Notes under the pieces: model-generated
Seen by the model: only the letters and a program-made list of their open reading frames with translations
The model's database searches: none
What the model was told of the DNA's origin: nothing
Made by a program: the position numbers and the translations under genes
Source: Vreelandella lutescens
GTDB taxonomy: Bacteria > Pseudomonadota > Gammaproteobacteria > Pseudomonadales > Halomonadaceae
Assembly: GCF_014640815.1 (NCBI RefSeq)
Contig: NZ_BMHM01000002.1
Location: 62,001-126,000, forward strand
Direction of reading: 5' to 3'
DNA length: 64,000 bases
In this document: positions 50,763-61,965 of the stretch, one piece after another
Layout: each line of letters begins with the position of its first letter
Numbering within the stretch: the first letter of the stretch is position 1

Positions 50763-51704
50763 TTGCCTATTAAACCGCTGTTCTCACACGGGCCGTTACC
50801 CGGTTACCGGCTTTTCTTCTGTGTGCTGGCGGCAAGCGCTTTGATGTTTGTCGACCATCGATTTACCCGCATGGAAGACTTGCGTGCCCAAATGACGATG
50901 GTTGTCGCGCCCATTCAGTGGGTGGTCAGTGTGCCTAGCGACCTGCTGAATTGGGGAGCCCTTGCGCTCTCCGATCAGCAGGCGCTGGTGGACGAAAACC
51001 GCCGTCTGCGCGAGCAAATCTTAACACTTTCCCATCGCGGTCAGCGCCTTGCCAATCTCACGGCGGAGAACGCCGAGTTACGCAATTTGCTAGGCTCTGC
51101 TGAACGTCGCGATATTCCCTACATAACGGCAGAACTGCTCTCGCTGGACAACGACCCCTTTAGCCACCAAATGGTGGTGGATCGTGGGCACCGGAACGGC
51201 GCTTATGTGGGGCAGCCCGTGATTGATGCGTCCGGTTTAGTCGGGCAAATTACGGCGGTGTCAGCGTACTCCAGCCGAGTGTTGTTGCTAGCGGATGCCA
51301 GTCATGCCTTGCCGGTGCAGGTTAACCGTAATGGCTTGCGCTTTATTGTCCAAGGTACCGGGCGTTATGGCAGTGTCAATGTGCTGCATGTGCCTGATAC
51401 AGCAGATATCCGTGAGGGAGATCTGCTAACGACCTCTGGTTTGGCGGGGCGCTTTCCGCCTGGTTATCCAGTGGCGCGCGTCACTGAGGTATATCACGAT
51501 CCAGGGCAGCCGTTTGCTCGGGTAGTTGCTGAGCCCTCCGCGCAGCTTCAGCGCTCACGCCATTTCCTACTGCTCTTTCCACCCGCCCGTGAAGAGTTAG
51601 ATACTCCTATTTGGGATGAGTCCATGGATATTTCTGCCGAAGCGCTACATGCTGCTCAGCGGCTTGGGCAGCCCGTTGCTCCCGTTGTGCAGGAGGGACG
51701 CTAA
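50763..51704 (+). CDS. mreC: Rod-shape determining protein MreC
   Basis: MreC is a bitopic membrane protein that links the cytoskeleton to the periplasmic wall synthases. One membrane helix (about 14-32), then a coiled coil (about 68-105, ENRRLREQILTLSHRGQRL) and the two-beta-barrel MreC domain. The start is a TTG at 50763 giving LPIKPLFSHGP, which aligns with the beginning of other MreC; a GGGGG upstream is rather close. The stop overlaps the mreD start (TAATG). Confidence 0.93.
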   Translation: MPIKPLFSHGPLPGYRLFFCVLAASALMFVDHRFTRMEDLRAQMTMVVAPIQWVVSVPSDLLNWGALALSDQQALVDENRRLREQILTLSHRGQRLANLTAENAELRNLLGSAERRDIPYITAELLSLDNDPFSHQMVVDRGHRNGAYVGQPVIDASGLVGQITAVSAYSSRVLLLADASHALPVQVNRNGLRFIVQGTGRYGSVNVLHVPDTADIREGDLLTTSGLAGRFPPGYPVARVTEVYHDPGQPFARVVAEPSAQLQRSRHFLLLFPPAREELDTPIWDESMDISAEALHAAQRLGQPVAPVVQEGR

Positions 51705-52192
51705 TGGCACGTGCACCGATAGTGCCCTTGGCGGTCGTGTGGCTAAGCTTGGTCTTGACGCTTTGCCTTCAGGTGATGCCGCTTGCCGACGGATGGCAGG
51801 TGTATCGCCCGGAGTGGATTGGGCTCATGCTGATTTATTGGTGCATGCGTGCGCCTGACCGCGTCGGGGTTTTTCATGGGTTTGTGTTTGGCCTCTTGAT
51901 GGATCTCATCGAAGGTACGGCGCTCGGCCAGCATGCATTAATCTTGTCGCTACTGGCGTTTTTAGCCGCGCTGGTATATTCCCGCTTTCGTGCTTATTCG
52001 TTAGTACAGCAGTCGGTACTTGTGCTCGTGCTGCTTGGATTAGTCCAGCTTATTGAGCAATGGCTGCGTACGCTAACGGGCGACTTCTCTATCCATCTCT
52101 CTTTCTTGATTCCGTCGCTGGTCAGCGCATTTTTGTGGCCGTGGCTCTCCACGATGTTTAAGGCGATTGAGCGGCGGATGGCCAATGCGTGA
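51704..52192 (+). CDS. mreD: Rod-shape determining protein MreD
   Basis: A small (162 aa) integral membrane protein of the elongasome with about five hydrophobic helices. [20 protein letters not shown] and [18 protein letters not shown] match the family, including the P-x-W and D-L-x-G-x-x-L-G-x-x-A pattern. One-base overlap with mreC; the maf reading frame starts inside its last codons. Confidence 0.93.
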   Translation: MARAPIVPLAVVWLSLVLTLCLQVMPLADGWQVYRPEWIGLMLIYWCMRAPDRVGVFHGFVFGLLMDLIEGTALGQHALILSLLAFLAALVYSRFRAYSLVQQSVLVLVLLGLVQLIEQWLRTLTGDFSIHLSFLIPSLVSAFLWPWLSTMFKAIERRMANA

Positions 52193-52809
52193 ACACTATG
52201 ACGACACGCAAGTAGAGTTAGCCATGTCTGCAGACGCCCCCGTGCTGTGTTTAGCCTCGGCGTCGCCGCGCCGCCAAACGCTGCTTTCCTCTATTGGTGT
52301 CCACGCCTGTGTGATGCCCAGCGATATTGATGAAACACCGCTTGACGCGGAATTACCTGAGGCCTATGTCGAGCGGTTGGCAGTGGCAAAAGTGCAAGCG
52401 GCAGTGGGGAAAACGACGCTTCCCGTGCTAGGGTCAGATACGGCGGTGGTCATTGATGGCGTTATCCTTGGCAAGCCCAATGATCAACAGCATGCTGCAC
52501 ATGCTCTCTGGTCGCACCCACCAGGTGCTAACGGCAGTAGCGGTGAGCGGGCCGCGGGGTATACTCTCCTGCAGTGTGGCCACAAACGTTACTATGCGAG
52601 CACTAACAGCAGAAGAAATCGCGTGTTATTGGCTCATGGGGGAGCCCGCCGATAAAGCGGGTGGGTACGCGATTCAAGGATTAGCCGCCGTTTTTATTGA
52701 ACACATTCAGGGCAGCCACTCCGCTGTTGTTGGGCTGCCGCTATTTGAAACAACGCGCTTGCTGCGTCAGCAGGGAGTTCCCGTTTGGGCGGGCCGTTAT
52801 CCATCATAA
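52185..52809 (+). pseudogene. maf: Maf family nucleotide pyrophosphatase (YhdE type), frameshifted
   Basis: The two halves of a Maf protein lie in different frames. Frame one carries the N-terminus: [14 protein letters not shown] (substrate motif) and [20 protein letters not shown]. The downstream frame carries the rest: [33 protein letters not shown] and SAVVGLPLFETTRLLR. The shift lies near 52490-52510, between [10 protein letters not shown] and LSGRTHQ. In E. coli YhdE six residues separate the matching points; here only seven bases do, as if 11 bases were lost. Intact YhdE-type Maf hydrolyses dTTP, UTP and similar nucleotides, and always sits between mreD and rng. The start is ATG 52185 (overlapping mreD) or ATG 52224. 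A sequencing error is possible. Confidence 0.85.
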
Positions 52810-52868
52810 CCACCGACTCATCGCCTGCTGCGCTGGCAAGGAATAGGACATCCAACAAGGAATTTTGC

Positions 52869-54332
52869 ATGAGTGGTGAAGTCCTCATAAATTTAACGCC
52901 CATGGAGACTCGCGTTGCGCTGGTAGAAAACGGCGTATTGCAAGAAGCGCTCATAGAGCGTTCTCGCCGCCGTGGCATCGTAGGCAATATCTACAAAGGC
53001 AAAGTGGTGCGCGTGCTGCCTGGAATGCAGGCTGCCTTTGTTGATATTGGCTTAGAGCGAGCAGCGTTTATTCATGCCCACGAAGTCATGCCGCCAGGCA
53101 CACCCAGCGACGAGCAGCAGACTATTGGGCAGCTACTGCACGAAGGGCAGTCGCTAGTAGTGCAGGTCACCAAAGACCCCATTGGTACGAAGGGGGCGCG
53201 GCTGACGACTCACCTGTCGATCCCTTCTCGTTATCTGGTGTACATGCCTGATTCGCCCCATCATGGCGTGTCACAGCGCATTGAAGATGAGCGTGAGCGT
53301 GAGCGTTTGAAAGCGCTACTGGATACAAGTATCGAAGAGCAGACTATTGAGGTGACGGGGGGCTTTATTGTCCGAACGGCGGCAGAGGGCGTTGGCGACG
53401 AAGAGCTGGCCAGCGACATGTACTTCTTGCTACGTATTTGGCGCAAGGTGAGCGAGCGCAAGATTACCGCCACGCCTCCTAGCGTGATTTATGACGACCT
53501 GCCTCTGTTCATGCGCACGCTTCGGGATGTGATGCGTGATGATATTGAGAAAGTACGCATCGACTCCCGGGAAAACTTCGTCAAGCTCGTAGAGTTTGCT
53601 GAAGAGTTTATGCCCGATGCCGTTGACCGCATCGAGTACTACCCCGGTGAGCGCCCGATTTTTGATCTTTATAGCGTTGAAGATGAGATCCAAAAGGCGC
53701 TCGGGCGCAAGGTGCAGCTCAAGTCAGGCGGATATCTCGTCATTGACCCCACCGAGGCGATGACCACCATCGATGTGAATACCGGTGGATATGTAGGGCA
53801 CCGCAATCTCGAAGAGACTATTTTCAAAACCAATTTAGAGGCAGCGACGGCGATTGCGCGTCAGCTTCGGCTGCGCAATTTAGGTGGCATCATCATCATC
53901 GACTTTATCGATATGATTGATGTGGAGCACCAGCGCCAGGTACTGCGGGTGCTTGAAAAAGCGCTAGAGCGTGACCATGCTAAAACCAAATGTACCGGTG
54001 TTACCGAGCTTGGGTTAGTGCAGCTAACCCGTAAGCGCACCCGCGAAAGTCTTGAACAGACGCTTTGTGAAGCATGTCCTACATGCGGTGGGCGCGGTAC
54101 GCTTAAAACGCCTGAAACCATCTGCTATGAGATTTTCCGCGAGATACTTCGGGAAGAGCGGGCGTATAGTGCTGAAACCTACATGGTGTTGGCATCACAG
54201 CCGGTGGTGGACCGCCTACTAGATGAAGAATCGGCTGCTGTTGCTGATCTGGAAACGTTTATTAATAAAACGATTCGTTTTCAGGTAGAGCAACACTACT
54301 CCCAAGAGCAGTACGACATCGTACTGATGTAA
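52869..54332 (+). CDS. rng: Ribonuclease G
   Basis: RNase G is an endoribonuclease of the RNase E/G family that matures the 5' end of 16S rRNA and acts in mRNA decay. The S1 domain is at about 35-125 (GNIYKGKVVRVLPGMQAAFVDIG), followed by the RNase H-like and catalytic DNase I-like regions with DVNTGGYVG (Mg2+ site) and the zinc-link CEACPTCGGRG. 487 residues against 489 in E. coli, without the RNase E C-terminal extension. AAGGA lies seven bases before the ATG. Confidence 0.96.
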   Translation: MSGEVLINLTPMETRVALVENGVLQEALIERSRRRGIVGNIYKGKVVRVLPGMQAAFVDIGLERAAFIHAHEVMPPGTPSDEQQTIGQLLHEGQSLVVQVTKDPIGTKGARLTTHLSIPSRYLVYMPDSPHHGVSQRIEDERERERLKALLDTSIEEQTIEVTGGFIVRTAAEGVGDEELASDMYFLLRIWRKVSERKITATPPSVIYDDLPLFMRTLRDVMRDDIEKVRIDSRENFVKLVEFAEEFMPDAVDRIEYYPGERPIFDLYSVEDEIQKALGRKVQLKSGGYLVIDPTEAMTTIDVNTGGYVGHRNLEETIFKTNLEAATAIARQLRLRNLGGIIIIDFIDMIDVEHQRQVLRVLEKALERDHAKTKCTGVTELGLVQLTRKRTRESLEQTLCEACPTCGGRGTLKTPETICYEIFREILREERAYSAETYMVLASQPVVDRLLDEESAAVADLETFINKTIRFQVEQHYSQEQYDIVLM

Positions 54333-57300
54333 TGATGGCATCACGCGCCTTTTTACGCGGTTGTCTCATAGGGAGTGCCGCTTTGCTGGGAACGCTGGCG
54401 GCGCTGCTATTAGTGCTGCGGCTCTTCGCCAGCCAAGTAGATGCGCTCACTCCGCGTCTAGAAGCACTTCTGGAAGCGCGAATGGGCGTGCCCGTGACGA
54501 TTGAGCATGTTGCGCTCTCTCTAGAGCGTAACGACCTGCATTTTCAGCTCGACAGCCTCCATGCGGAAACATTAGACGATCAGGCGTTGATATCGCTTGA
54601 TCGTTTGTCGTTGCGTCTGGATGTCTGGGCAAGTTTAAGACAGCTAGCGCCGATTTTTAGTGACGCCCGTATGTTTGGTCTCGAATTCCACCTCTACCAG
54701 CAGGATGATGCTGCTTGGGGGTGGCCTGCGCCGGCCACACTGCCGCTGGGTGTTGCCCCCCAGCCTGACGTCAATCTTGAGTCGTTAGATGCCTGGGCTG
54801 GCCTGTTACTGCGTCAGCGGTTATGGGTGGATAACAGCCGTGTCATGCTGCACGGCCAGCAGCAAACGGTCATGCTGCATGCTCCCTCGCTGCTGTTAAA
54901 TGGTGATCAGCGCCGCACCCGGTTGGAGGGGGCTCTGAACATTGTTGATGCGCCTGATACGGCTGAATCCGAACTTCCCGCGATGTCCATGCGCGCTGAA
55001 ATGCAGCCCGGCGAGCAGGGCTTTCGCGATTTCTCCGCGGCCTTACAGCTGGATATGCAGCTCGATCACCTGGTGGTGTTAGCGGCTCTGTTTCGACCCG
55101 ATCAAATGCCTTTTGTGGAACAAGTAGGGGGGCAGGTGCAGCTATGGGGGCGCTGGCATAAGGGCGCACTCGCCGATGCCCGATTGGCGCTCGATATTCC
55201 TGAGTTAACGCTGCGTAAGGATGTTGAGTATGCGGTATTGCGCAATATTCAAGCCAGTGGGCAGTGGCTACGTGATGGCGAAGGCGGCGAGGCCTGGCTC
55301 AGTGGCAATGCTGAAACCGTTGAGTGGGCTCAGCCTGAGGGAATTAGTGATGGTCCGGCGCTACCGCGCCACTGGTACTTGTCACATCAGCCGGGGCGGT
55401 GGGAGCTTCGAACCAGCGCCTTTGAACTCTCATCACTAGCCGCCTGGCGTGAGTATGCGTTACTGCCAGAGTCGCTGACACGTGTACTGCAAACGCTCTC
55501 GCCACGAGGGCAGGTGCAGGGCCTTCGCCTGGGGCAGCGAGAGGGGCGCTGGGGCGTCGACGCGGCGCTGACCAACGTAGCCGTGCTTCCCTGGCAGCAG
55601 GCGCCAGGAGGCGGGCCCTTGGATGCCTGGGTGCAGGCTCGAGATCTTCGTGGTCGCGTGACCTTTAGTAGTGCAGGCGACAGCATCCTTTATTTCCCTG
55701 AACTGTTTGAAGTGCCGATGCAGCTGCGTCATGCCGAGGGCGTGGTGGAGTGGGTGTACGACGGCCCCAACACCATGATTAGCGGCCGCGACCTGAATGT
55801 GGACTGGGACGGCGCTCGGATCAGTGGCGGGTTTGGCCTTATTACGGGTCAACAGAGCGGGCAATTTGGCTTGGACATTACGTTTGCCGATGTGGATGCG
55901 CTGTCTCGCCCGCTTTCCCAGTGGCTACCTATGAAGGCATTTGAGCCATCGCTTAGGGAGTGGTTGGCCAATGATATTGGTGGTGTGGTGCCTCAGGGGT
56001 CGCTAAAGCTTAGCCAGCCCCTAGGGCCTGCAGCTTCATCGGATCAACTCTCGGCAACACTGGCGTTAGAGATTACCCAAGGCCACTTGCCCATTGCGCC
56101 GGAGTGGCCGCGATTAGAAGACGTGGCAGGGCGGTTGTTATGGAAGGGAGGCGTGTTGCAAGCGGAGGTGGATCATGCCCAAAGCCAGGGGGTTGAAGTA
56201 TCCCAGGGGGCTATCCGCATGGAGGAAGAGCAGCCGCTGCAACTGTCGGGGCGTCTGAACAGTGATGGTTCCTCACTGCTGAATTTTGTGCAGGCGATGC
56301 CGGAGATGGGGGCGCTACCACTCAGTGACCTGTCTGTTAACGGCACTATCGAGGGGGATATTGCCCTGGTGCTTCCGCTGGATAATGTGGAGGCGCTCCA
56401 GCTGGAGATTAATGCACGGCCAGCCCTTGCGAATGTGACGTATGCATCGGCACCCATTGACCTTCGTCATGTGGGCGGCGCACTCAACTGGCAGCAGGTC
56501 GGTGAAGAGCATTCAGTGTTGGGAGTGTTGGTGGCGCAGTGGTTAGGTGGCGATATTCGTGCAGAGCTGATGACCAATGAGCGCATTGTTCTACAGGGGG
56601 GTGTTGAGGCTTCTGCGCTGTTGGCGCTGGCAGGGCTACCAGCTGAGCAAGCCCGCCAAGTGATCAATGGGCAAACCCAGTGGCAGGGTATGGTCTCCCT
56701 GGCTCCCAACCCAACGTTATCATTAGAGAGTCGCTTGATAGGCATTACCAGTTCTTTGCCCGAACCCTTTACTAAAACCCGTGAGCAGCCATGGCCGTGG
56801 CGGCTGCAAGCTGAGCTTGATAGGGGGCGAGTGTCCACCGAGATTGCTGATAAAGCAGCGGCAAGATTCTTGATGCAAGATGACGGTTCTCTTGCGATAG
56901 AGGCCGTGCTTGGAAACGCAGTGCAGCGCCCCAACTGGCCTAGTCAGCCCGGTTGGCGCTTGGAGGCCGGGGTTGAAACCCTCGACCCCATGGCATGGTA
57001 CGCGGCACTGTCGCCGCTGATGTCCGGCAGGGCATCGGTCTCTCCCTCCGGTGGCGAGAACACACCATTAGACATTGCATTGCGCGCTGACTGCTTGCGC
57101 TTTAGAGATGAGTGCTTTGGTTCGTTTAATGCCTCCGGCACGCTCACAGGTCAGCGTGCAGCGCTTGAGCTTAGTGGCGACATATTGTCAGGGCGTGTCG
57201 ATTACCAACCAGCAAGTGAGAGGCCGCTTGATATTGCCATTAGCAGGCTGGTGTTGGATCGCTTATTGGACCTGCCCGCCAAGCAGCACGATGCTACGGC

Positions 57301-58186
57301 TGCCGCGCCAAATTCTTGGGTAGACGCCATAGAGACGCAGCATGCGCCAGCGGTGCCGATCCCTGACTGGCTGGCAGCGTTGCCCAATGGCAGGCTTCGT
57401 TTGGCGGAGTTGAGCGTTGAAGATACGCGCTTGGGCCCATTAACGGCTTATTGGCAAACCGATGATCGTCGTTTTTCGTTATCACCGGTGGGCTTAACCC
57501 TTGGTCAGCTTTCTGCGCGTGGCGAACTGGTTTGGGAAGGCAATGCCGTCAATAGCCGTACCCGAGCGGATATTTCCATTCAAGGCGGCGATGTAGGCAC
57601 CGCGTTAGAACGACTCAATCAGCCCGTCGCTATGCGTAGCCGTACCACGGATCTTGCCGCTGAATTAACGTGGCCTGGTGCTCCCTGGCAAATGGATTTA
57701 AGTCGAGCGGGTGGCGAAATGCGTGCAGATATTCGTGACGGACGTTTTGTAACGCTTGAATCAACGCCTGCCCGCTTAGTAGGGCTGCTCAACTTTGATA
57801 ACATTCTGCGTCGCCTACGATTTGATTTTTCGGATTTAACCGGTCAGGGGACTGCCTTTGATCGTGTGCATGGTGCTGCCGATGTGGCGCAGGGCCAGCT
57901 GCTACTGCGTGGCCCCCTACAAATTGATGCCCCCGCCACCACGCTCACGCTGACGGGAAGTGTTAACCTCTTAGCGCGTGAACTTGATCAGCGTCTCGGC
58001 GTCACACTGCCCGTGAGCCAAAGTTTACCCATTGCCGCCATTGCTGTCGGTGCTCCCATTGTGGGAGGCGCACTTTTCATTGCCGACCAACTTTTTGGCG
58101 ATGCGTTGGATCAAGCGACCACTATTTATTATCGCGTGCGAGGCCCTTGGACCTCGCCGCAAGTGACTTTAGAAGGCCCCCAATGA
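54332..58186 (+). CDS. yhdP: YhdP family (DUF3971, AsmA-like) envelope protein
   Basis: A very large AsmA-like protein (1284 aa). One N-terminal membrane helix (about 10-32) anchors it; the rest is expected to form an elongated beta-groove across the periplasm. In E. coli YhdP, TamB and YdbH together carry phospholipids to the outer membrane. DUF3971 occupies the first two thirds and the AsmA-like C-terminal region the last third, ending in [20 protein letters not shown]. It overlaps the rng stop by one base (TAATG) and the tldD start by four (ATGA), so the whole rng-yhdP-tldD stretch is translationally coupled. Confidence 0.92.
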   Translation: MMASRAFLRGCLIGSAALLGTLAALLLVLRLFASQVDALTPRLEALLEARMGVPVTIEHVALSLERNDLHFQLDSLHAETLDDQALISLDRLSLRLDVWASLRQLAPIFSDARMFGLEFHLYQQDDAAWGWPAPATLPLGVAPQPDVNLESLDAWAGLLLRQRLWVDNSRVMLHGQQQTVMLHAPSLLLNGDQRRTRLEGALNIVDAPDTAESELPAMSMRAEMQPGEQGFRDFSAALQLDMQLDHLVVLAALFRPDQMPFVEQVGGQVQLWGRWHKGALADARLALDIPELTLRKDVEYAVLRNIQASGQWLRDGEGGEAWLSGNAETVEWAQPEGISDGPALPRHWYLSHQPGRWELRTSAFELSSLAAWREYALLPESLTRVLQTLSPRGQVQGLRLGQREGRWGVDAALTNVAVLPWQQAPGGGPLDAWVQARDLRGRVTFSSAGDSILYFPELFEVPMQLRHAEGVVEWVYDGPNTMISGRDLNVDWDGARISGGFGLITGQQSGQFGLDITFADVDALSRPLSQWLPMKAFEPSLREWLANDIGGVVPQGSLKLSQPLGPAASSDQLSATLALEITQGHLPIAPEWPRLEDVAGRLLWKGGVLQAEVDHAQSQGVEVSQGAIRMEEEQPLQLSGRLNSDGSSLLNFVQAMPEMGALPLSDLSVNGTIEGDIALVLPLDNVEALQLEINARPALANVTYASAPIDLRHVGGALNWQQVGEEHSVLGVLVAQWLGGDIRAELMTNERIVLQGGVEASALLALAGLPAEQARQVINGQTQWQGMVSLAPNPTLSLESRLIGITSSLPEPFTKTREQPWPWRLQAELDRGRVSTEIADKAAARFLMQDDGSLAIEAVLGNAVQRPNWPSQPGWRLEAGVETLDPMAWYAALSPLMSGRASVSPSGGENTPLDIALRADCLRFRDECFGSFNASGTLTGQRAALELSGDILSGRVDYQPASERPLDIAISRLVLDRLLDLPAKQHDATAAAPNSWVDAIETQHAPAVPIPDWLAALPNGRLRLAELSVEDTRLGPLTAYWQTDDRRFSLSPVGLTLGQLSARGELVWEGNAVNSRTRADISIQGGDVGTALERLNQPVAMRSRTTDLAAELTWPGAPWQMDLSRAGGEMRADIRDGRFVTLESTPARLVGLLNFDNILRRLRFDFSDLTGQGTAFDRVHGAADVAQGQLLLRGPLQIDAPATTLTLTGSVNLLARELDQRLGVTLPVSQSLPIAAIAVGAPIVGGALFIADQLFGDALDQATTIYYRVRGPWTSPQVTLEGPQ

Positions 58187-59637
58187 CCGCACATAAAAGC
58201 GATATAGAGTCCGCTGTTTCCATTTTGCTAACGCCAGGTGGTCTCGATTTGAACGCTCTGGATGCAGGCCTTGGCTACGCCATGGGAGCGGGGATTGACT
58301 ATGCAGACCTTTACTTTCAGCGTACCTGGCAAGAGGGCTGGGTGCTGGAAGATGGCGAAGTGAAAGAGGCTAGCTACAACATTGATGGCGGCGTTGGCGT
58401 GCGCTCGCTGGCCGGCGAAAAAACTGGGTTTGCATACTCCAACCAAATTACCGCTGATGCGCTGATGGACACTGGCCGCACCGCGTCCGGCATTGTGCGT
58501 AGCGGTAAGCAGCTGCCAAGCCAGAAAGTGACGCCCGTAAGCGCGGCGTCCCGTTACGCTGGGATTGACCCTTTGGCGGGCCTTTCGGCAGAAGACAAAG
58601 TGGCCATGCTAAAAGAGGCCGACCGCGTTGCCAGGGCGGCTGATCCCAGTATTACCCAGGTCAGTGCGTCATTGTCGGGCACCTACGAAGTAGTATTGAT
58701 CCATGCAAGCGATGGCACCTTAGCGGCTGATATTCGTCCTCTGGTGCGCTTTAACGTGAGCGTGATTGCCGCTAAAAATGGCCGTCGTGAGCGTGGTAGC
58801 GCTGGCGGCGGCGGCCGTTACTCCATGTCGCGTCTACGTGATGAGGGCGTTGCTGAGCGCTACGCTAAAGAGGCCGTGCGCCAAGCGCTGGTGAATCTTG
58901 AGGCGGTGGATGCGCCAGCAGGGCAGATGCCCGTTGTGTTAGGCGCTGGTTGGCCGGGCATTCTGCTGCATGAAGCGGTAGGCCATGGTTTGGAAGGTGA
59001 TTTTAACCGTAAAGGCAGCTCCGCCTTTGCGGGCCGTATGGGCCAGCGCGTGGCCGCTAAGGGTGTCACGGTGGTTGATGATGCCACGGTGGCGGATAGT
59101 CGCGGTGCGCTTAGTGTTGACGATGAAGGCACTCCCGGGCAGTACACGCCATTGATTGAAGACGGCATTTTGACCGGCTATATGCAGGACAAGCTAAACG
59201 CACGCTTAATGAAGATGGCTCCCACGGGCAACGCTCGCCGTGAGTCCTTTGCGCATCTCCCCATGCCACGTATGACCAACACGGTCATGTTGGCGGGGCA
59301 GGATGACCCTGCTGACATTATCAAAAGTGTAAAACGCGGTATTTATGCCGTGAGCTTTGGTGGCGGCCAAGTGGATATTACTTCGGGTAAGTTTGTCTTT
59401 TCTGCCAGTGAAGCTTATATGATCGAAGACGGTAAAATTACCGTCCCGGTAAAAGGTGCCACGTTGATTGGCAATGGGCCTGAGGCCATGGGTCGTGTGT
59501 CAATGATTGGCCATGACATGGAAATGGATACCGGTATTGGCGTGTGTGGTAAAGAGGGACAAGGCGTGCCGGTGGGGGTTGGCCAGCCCACCCTAAAACT
59601 GGATGAGCTGACCGTAGGTGGCACGCAGTCGTCTTAA
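58183..59637 (+). CDS. tldD: Metalloprotease TldD
   Basis: TldD is the zinc peptidase subunit of the TldD/TldE (PmbA) complex, which degrades unfolded peptides and takes part in microcin B17 and CcdA processing. The metal site HEXXXH is H263, E264, H267 in [13 protein letters not shown]; a third ligand is a Cys in GVCGKEGQG near the end. The [19 protein letters not shown] block is typical. 484 residues. The ATG overlaps the yhdP stop (ATGA). The partner gene pmbA lies 0.6 kb further, across the convergent darP. Confidence 0.95.
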   Translation: MTAHKSDIESAVSILLTPGGLDLNALDAGLGYAMGAGIDYADLYFQRTWQEGWVLEDGEVKEASYNIDGGVGVRSLAGEKTGFAYSNQITADALMDTGRTASGIVRSGKQLPSQKVTPVSAASRYAGIDPLAGLSAEDKVAMLKEADRVARAADPSITQVSASLSGTYEVVLIHASDGTLAADIRPLVRFNVSVIAAKNGRRERGSAGGGGRYSMSRLRDEGVAERYAKEAVRQALVNLEAVDAPAGQMPVVLGAGWPGILLHEAVGHGLEGDFNRKGSSAFAGRMGQRVAAKGVTVVDDATVADSRGALSVDDEGTPGQYTPLIEDGILTGYMQDKLNARLMKMAPTGNARRESFAHLPMPRMTNTVMLAGQDDPADIIKSVKRGIYAVSFGGGQVDITSGKFVFSASEAYMIEDGKITVPVKGATLIGNGPEAMGRVSMIGHDMEMDTGIGVCGKEGQGVPVGVGQPTLKLDELTVGGTQSS

Positions 59638-59649
59638 GCGCCGTTTTAT

Positions 59650-60171
59650 TTACAAGGCGAGCGTATCGCGCAGGTGTTTAAACAGCTTGCGTGAACTCGT
59701 GGGGGGCTTGCCCTGTTCGCGTTCTTTGCGAGCGTTGCGCACTAGCTGGCGCAGCGCTTGTCGGTCTGCGTTAGGGTAGTCGGCCATAAATAGGTCGACG
59801 CCGTCATCACCCTCATCGACCATACGGTCACGCCATTTTTCCAGGCGGTGAAACGCGTGGTCGCGCTGCTCTTTCTCTTGTTCGATGGCATCGAAAACAC
59901 CCTGAATGGCCGTCAGATCCTCTTTACGGATCAGTTTGCCAACGTATTGCATATGGCGGCGACGGCCTTCGTGAGAGCGAATACGCGATGTCTCTTCGAT
60001 GGCTCGCAGCATGTCGTCTGAGAGAGGGAAGCGCGCCCGCTCAGCGGGCCTCATGGCAATTAAGGTTTCGCCAAGTGCTTGAAGAGCATGCATTTCACGC
60101 TTTAGCTGAGATTTACTCGGGCGCTCTTCTTGTTCATCGATATCGATAGGCTCGGGGCGTTGCTTCGGCAT
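59650..60171 (-). CDS. darP: DarP (YjgA, DUF615) 50S ribosome-associated protein
   Basis: DarP binds late precursors of the 50S subunit near the peptidyl transferase centre. This highly charged helical protein (173 aa) has the block RPSKSQLKREMHALQALGE near the N-terminus and FRRHMQYVGKLIRK-like RRHMQYVGKLIRKED in the middle, both diagnostic. I use the ATG at 60171; a GTG four codons upstream is possible. It lies between convergent tldD and divergent pmbA, the standard location. Confidence 0.93.
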   Translation of the reverse strand: MPKQRPEPIDIDEQEERPSKSQLKREMHALQALGETLIAMRPAERARFPLSDDMLRAIEETSRIRSHEGRRRHMQYVGKLIRKEDLTAIQGVFDAIEQEKEQRDHAFHRLEKWRDRMVDEGDDGVDLFMADYPNADRQALRQLVRNARKEREQGKPPTSSRKLFKHLRDTLAL

Positions 60172-60266
60172 ATAAGAACTCACAGATTAGATTCGTTCGC
60201 AGCATTATATCAGGCTGCGACCACAACATTGATTCGCCAATGCGATTCAGGCGAAAAGGAGGCCAT

Positions 60267-61607
60267 ATGGCACAGGCATTTGATGCATCGGCGCAGCAGT
60301 CGCTGCTGACAAAGCGCGCGGAAGAGGCGCTTGCCCTGGCAAAGCAGCTAGGGGCAGATGCCGCTGAAGTAGGCGCCAGTGTGGACCAGGGGCTAGGCGT
60401 CAGTGTTCGCTTAGGAGAGGTGGAAACCGTTGAGCTTTCCCGCGACCAGGGCATTGCGGTGACCCTGTATGTCGGGAAACGTAAAGGCAGTGCTTCATCA
60501 ACCGATGCCAGCAGTGCCTCTATCCGAGCCACGGTAGAAAAGGCGTTGGCCATTGCGCGCTATACGGGTGAAGACCCTGCCGCTGGTTTGGCGGATGCAG
60601 CGTTAATGGCAACCGATTTGCCAGACCTTAAAGTGCACTATCCTTGGGCGCTCTCCACCGATGAAGCGATTGACCTGGCACTGCGCTGTGAGCAGGCAGG
60701 CCGAGAGGTGACGGGTATTCACCAGTCGGAAGGGGCTTCTCTCTCCAGTGGAGAGGGCGTGCGTGTCTATGCCAATAGCCACGGTTTTTTAGGGACGCAG
60801 AAAGGGAGTAGTCATTCGCTCTCCTGCATGCTGATTGCTCAAGATGAGCAGGGGATGCAGCGGGATTATGATTATACCTCGGCGCGTAACCCTCAGCACT
60901 TGCGAGAGCCGGAAGCGGTAGGTCGCGAAGCAGCGGCACGCACGCTGCGTCGGCTTGGTGCTCAGAAGCCCCCCACTGGCACGTTTCCGGTGCTGTTCGA
61001 CCCAACGCTTGCCAGCGGCCTAATTGGCCATCTGATGGGTGCACTGGCGGGTGGCGCGCTCTACCGGGAAGCGTCATTTTTATGTGACCGCTTAGGCAGT
61101 CCGTTATTTCCTGAGTGGCTTGGGCTAGAAGAGCGTCCGATGGAGGTAGGGGCAATGGCGAGCTCACCCTTTGACGCGGAAGGGGTGCAAACGCGCAATA
61201 ACCGATTTATTGATCAAGGCCACGTCGCAAGCTACATGCTCTCTGCTTATAGCGCGCGTCGGTTGGGTATGCAGTCAACAGGCAATGCAGGAGGGGCGCG
61301 AAACCTGCGTCTGTTGGCACCGTTAACGCCGAGGGCCGACTTGTTGAAACAGATGGGGCGTGGTATCTGGGTGACCGAGCTGATGGGCCAAGGTGTGAAC
61401 GGCGTGACCGGCGATTACTCCCGCGGTGCGGCAGGGTTCTGGGTGGAAAATGGCGAGGTTCAGTACCCTATTGAGGAGTTTACGATTGCCAGTAATCTAA
61501 ACAAGATGTTCGCGGGGCTGGCTGGCGTAGGAGACGATACCGATACCCGTGGCAGTATTCACACGGGCAGTTGGCTTATTGATGCGATGACAGTAGCGGG
61601 CAGCTAA
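60267..61607 (+). CDS. pmbA: Metalloprotease subunit PmbA (TldE)
   Basis: PmbA/TldE is the non-catalytic partner of TldD. It lacks the HEXXXH motif; at the corresponding place it reads GLIGHLMGALAGGALYRE. The N-terminal domain (about 15-160) and C-terminal beta domain match TldD in layout, including GVNGVTGDYSRGAAGFWVEN. 446 residues. AGGAGG lies four bases before the ATG at 60267. Confidence 0.95.
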   Translation: MAQAFDASAQQSLLTKRAEEALALAKQLGADAAEVGASVDQGLGVSVRLGEVETVELSRDQGIAVTLYVGKRKGSASSTDASSASIRATVEKALAIARYTGEDPAAGLADAALMATDLPDLKVHYPWALSTDEAIDLALRCEQAGREVTGIHQSEGASLSSGEGVRVYANSHGFLGTQKGSSHSLSCMLIAQDEQGMQRDYDYTSARNPQHLREPEAVGREAAARTLRRLGAQKPPTGTFPVLFDPTLASGLIGHLMGALAGGALYREASFLCDRLGSPLFPEWLGLEERPMEVGAMASSPFDAEGVQTRNNRFIDQGHVASYMLSAYSARRLGMQSTGNAGGARNLRLLAPLTPRADLLKQMGRGIWVTELMGQGVNGVTGDYSRGAAGFWVENGEVQYPIEEFTIASNLNKMFAGLAGVGDDTDTRGSIHTGSWLIDAMTVAGS

Positions 61608-61636
61608 CACTGTTGAGATAGGTTTGATGAGTTAGG

Positions 61637-61906
61637 TTACTGGTGTTCATCAAATCGAGCGTCGAACAGGGCTTCAATCGCGTCAAGCGCCTGTTCGGCG
61701 TCATCTCCTTCAGCAGCGACGATCAGCTCAGTGCCACAAGGGGCCGCCAGCATGAGTAGCGACATAATGTTGGCGGCATCGGCTTTCTGCTGCTGCTTGT
61801 AAACGACAATGTTCGCAGAAAATTGCTGGCCACATTTCACCAGTTTGGTGGCCGCGCGTGCATGAAGGCCGCGCTGGTTGGTAAGGGTTAACGTTCTTTC
61901 GGGCAC
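61637..61906 (-). CDS. ptsO: Phosphocarrier protein NPr of the nitrogen PTS
   Basis: NPr passes phosphate from EINtr (PtsP) to EIIANtr (PtsN). The 89-residue HPr fold has the phosphorylated H15 in RGLHARAATKLV. The region around ADAANIMSLLML replaces the regulatory-serine block of HPr. It lies with rapZ, ptsN, hpf and rpoN, the usual nitrogen-PTS cluster. ptsP is not in the window. E. coli calls it npr. Confidence 0.93.
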   Translation of the reverse strand: MPERTLTLTNQRGLHARAATKLVKCGQQFSANIVVYKQQQKADAANIMSLLMLAAPCGTELIVAAEGDDAEQALDAIEALFDARFDEHQ

Positions 61907-61965
61907 TCTGGTTCCTTTTTGCCGAGTGGGTCTTGATGCTTGAGTCTTGCTCTGGGTCTTATCGC

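Noticed and set aside
52440..52520. Programmed +1 frameshift in maf
   Set aside because: No slippery sequence or rare-codon pause is visible, and about 11 bases of conserved coding content are missing at the junction, which fits a deletion better.
60628..61167. 179-codon open frame on the minus strand inside pmbA
   Set aside because: Pro/Ala/Ser-rich translation with no domain; pmbA on the plus strand is complete and conserved.
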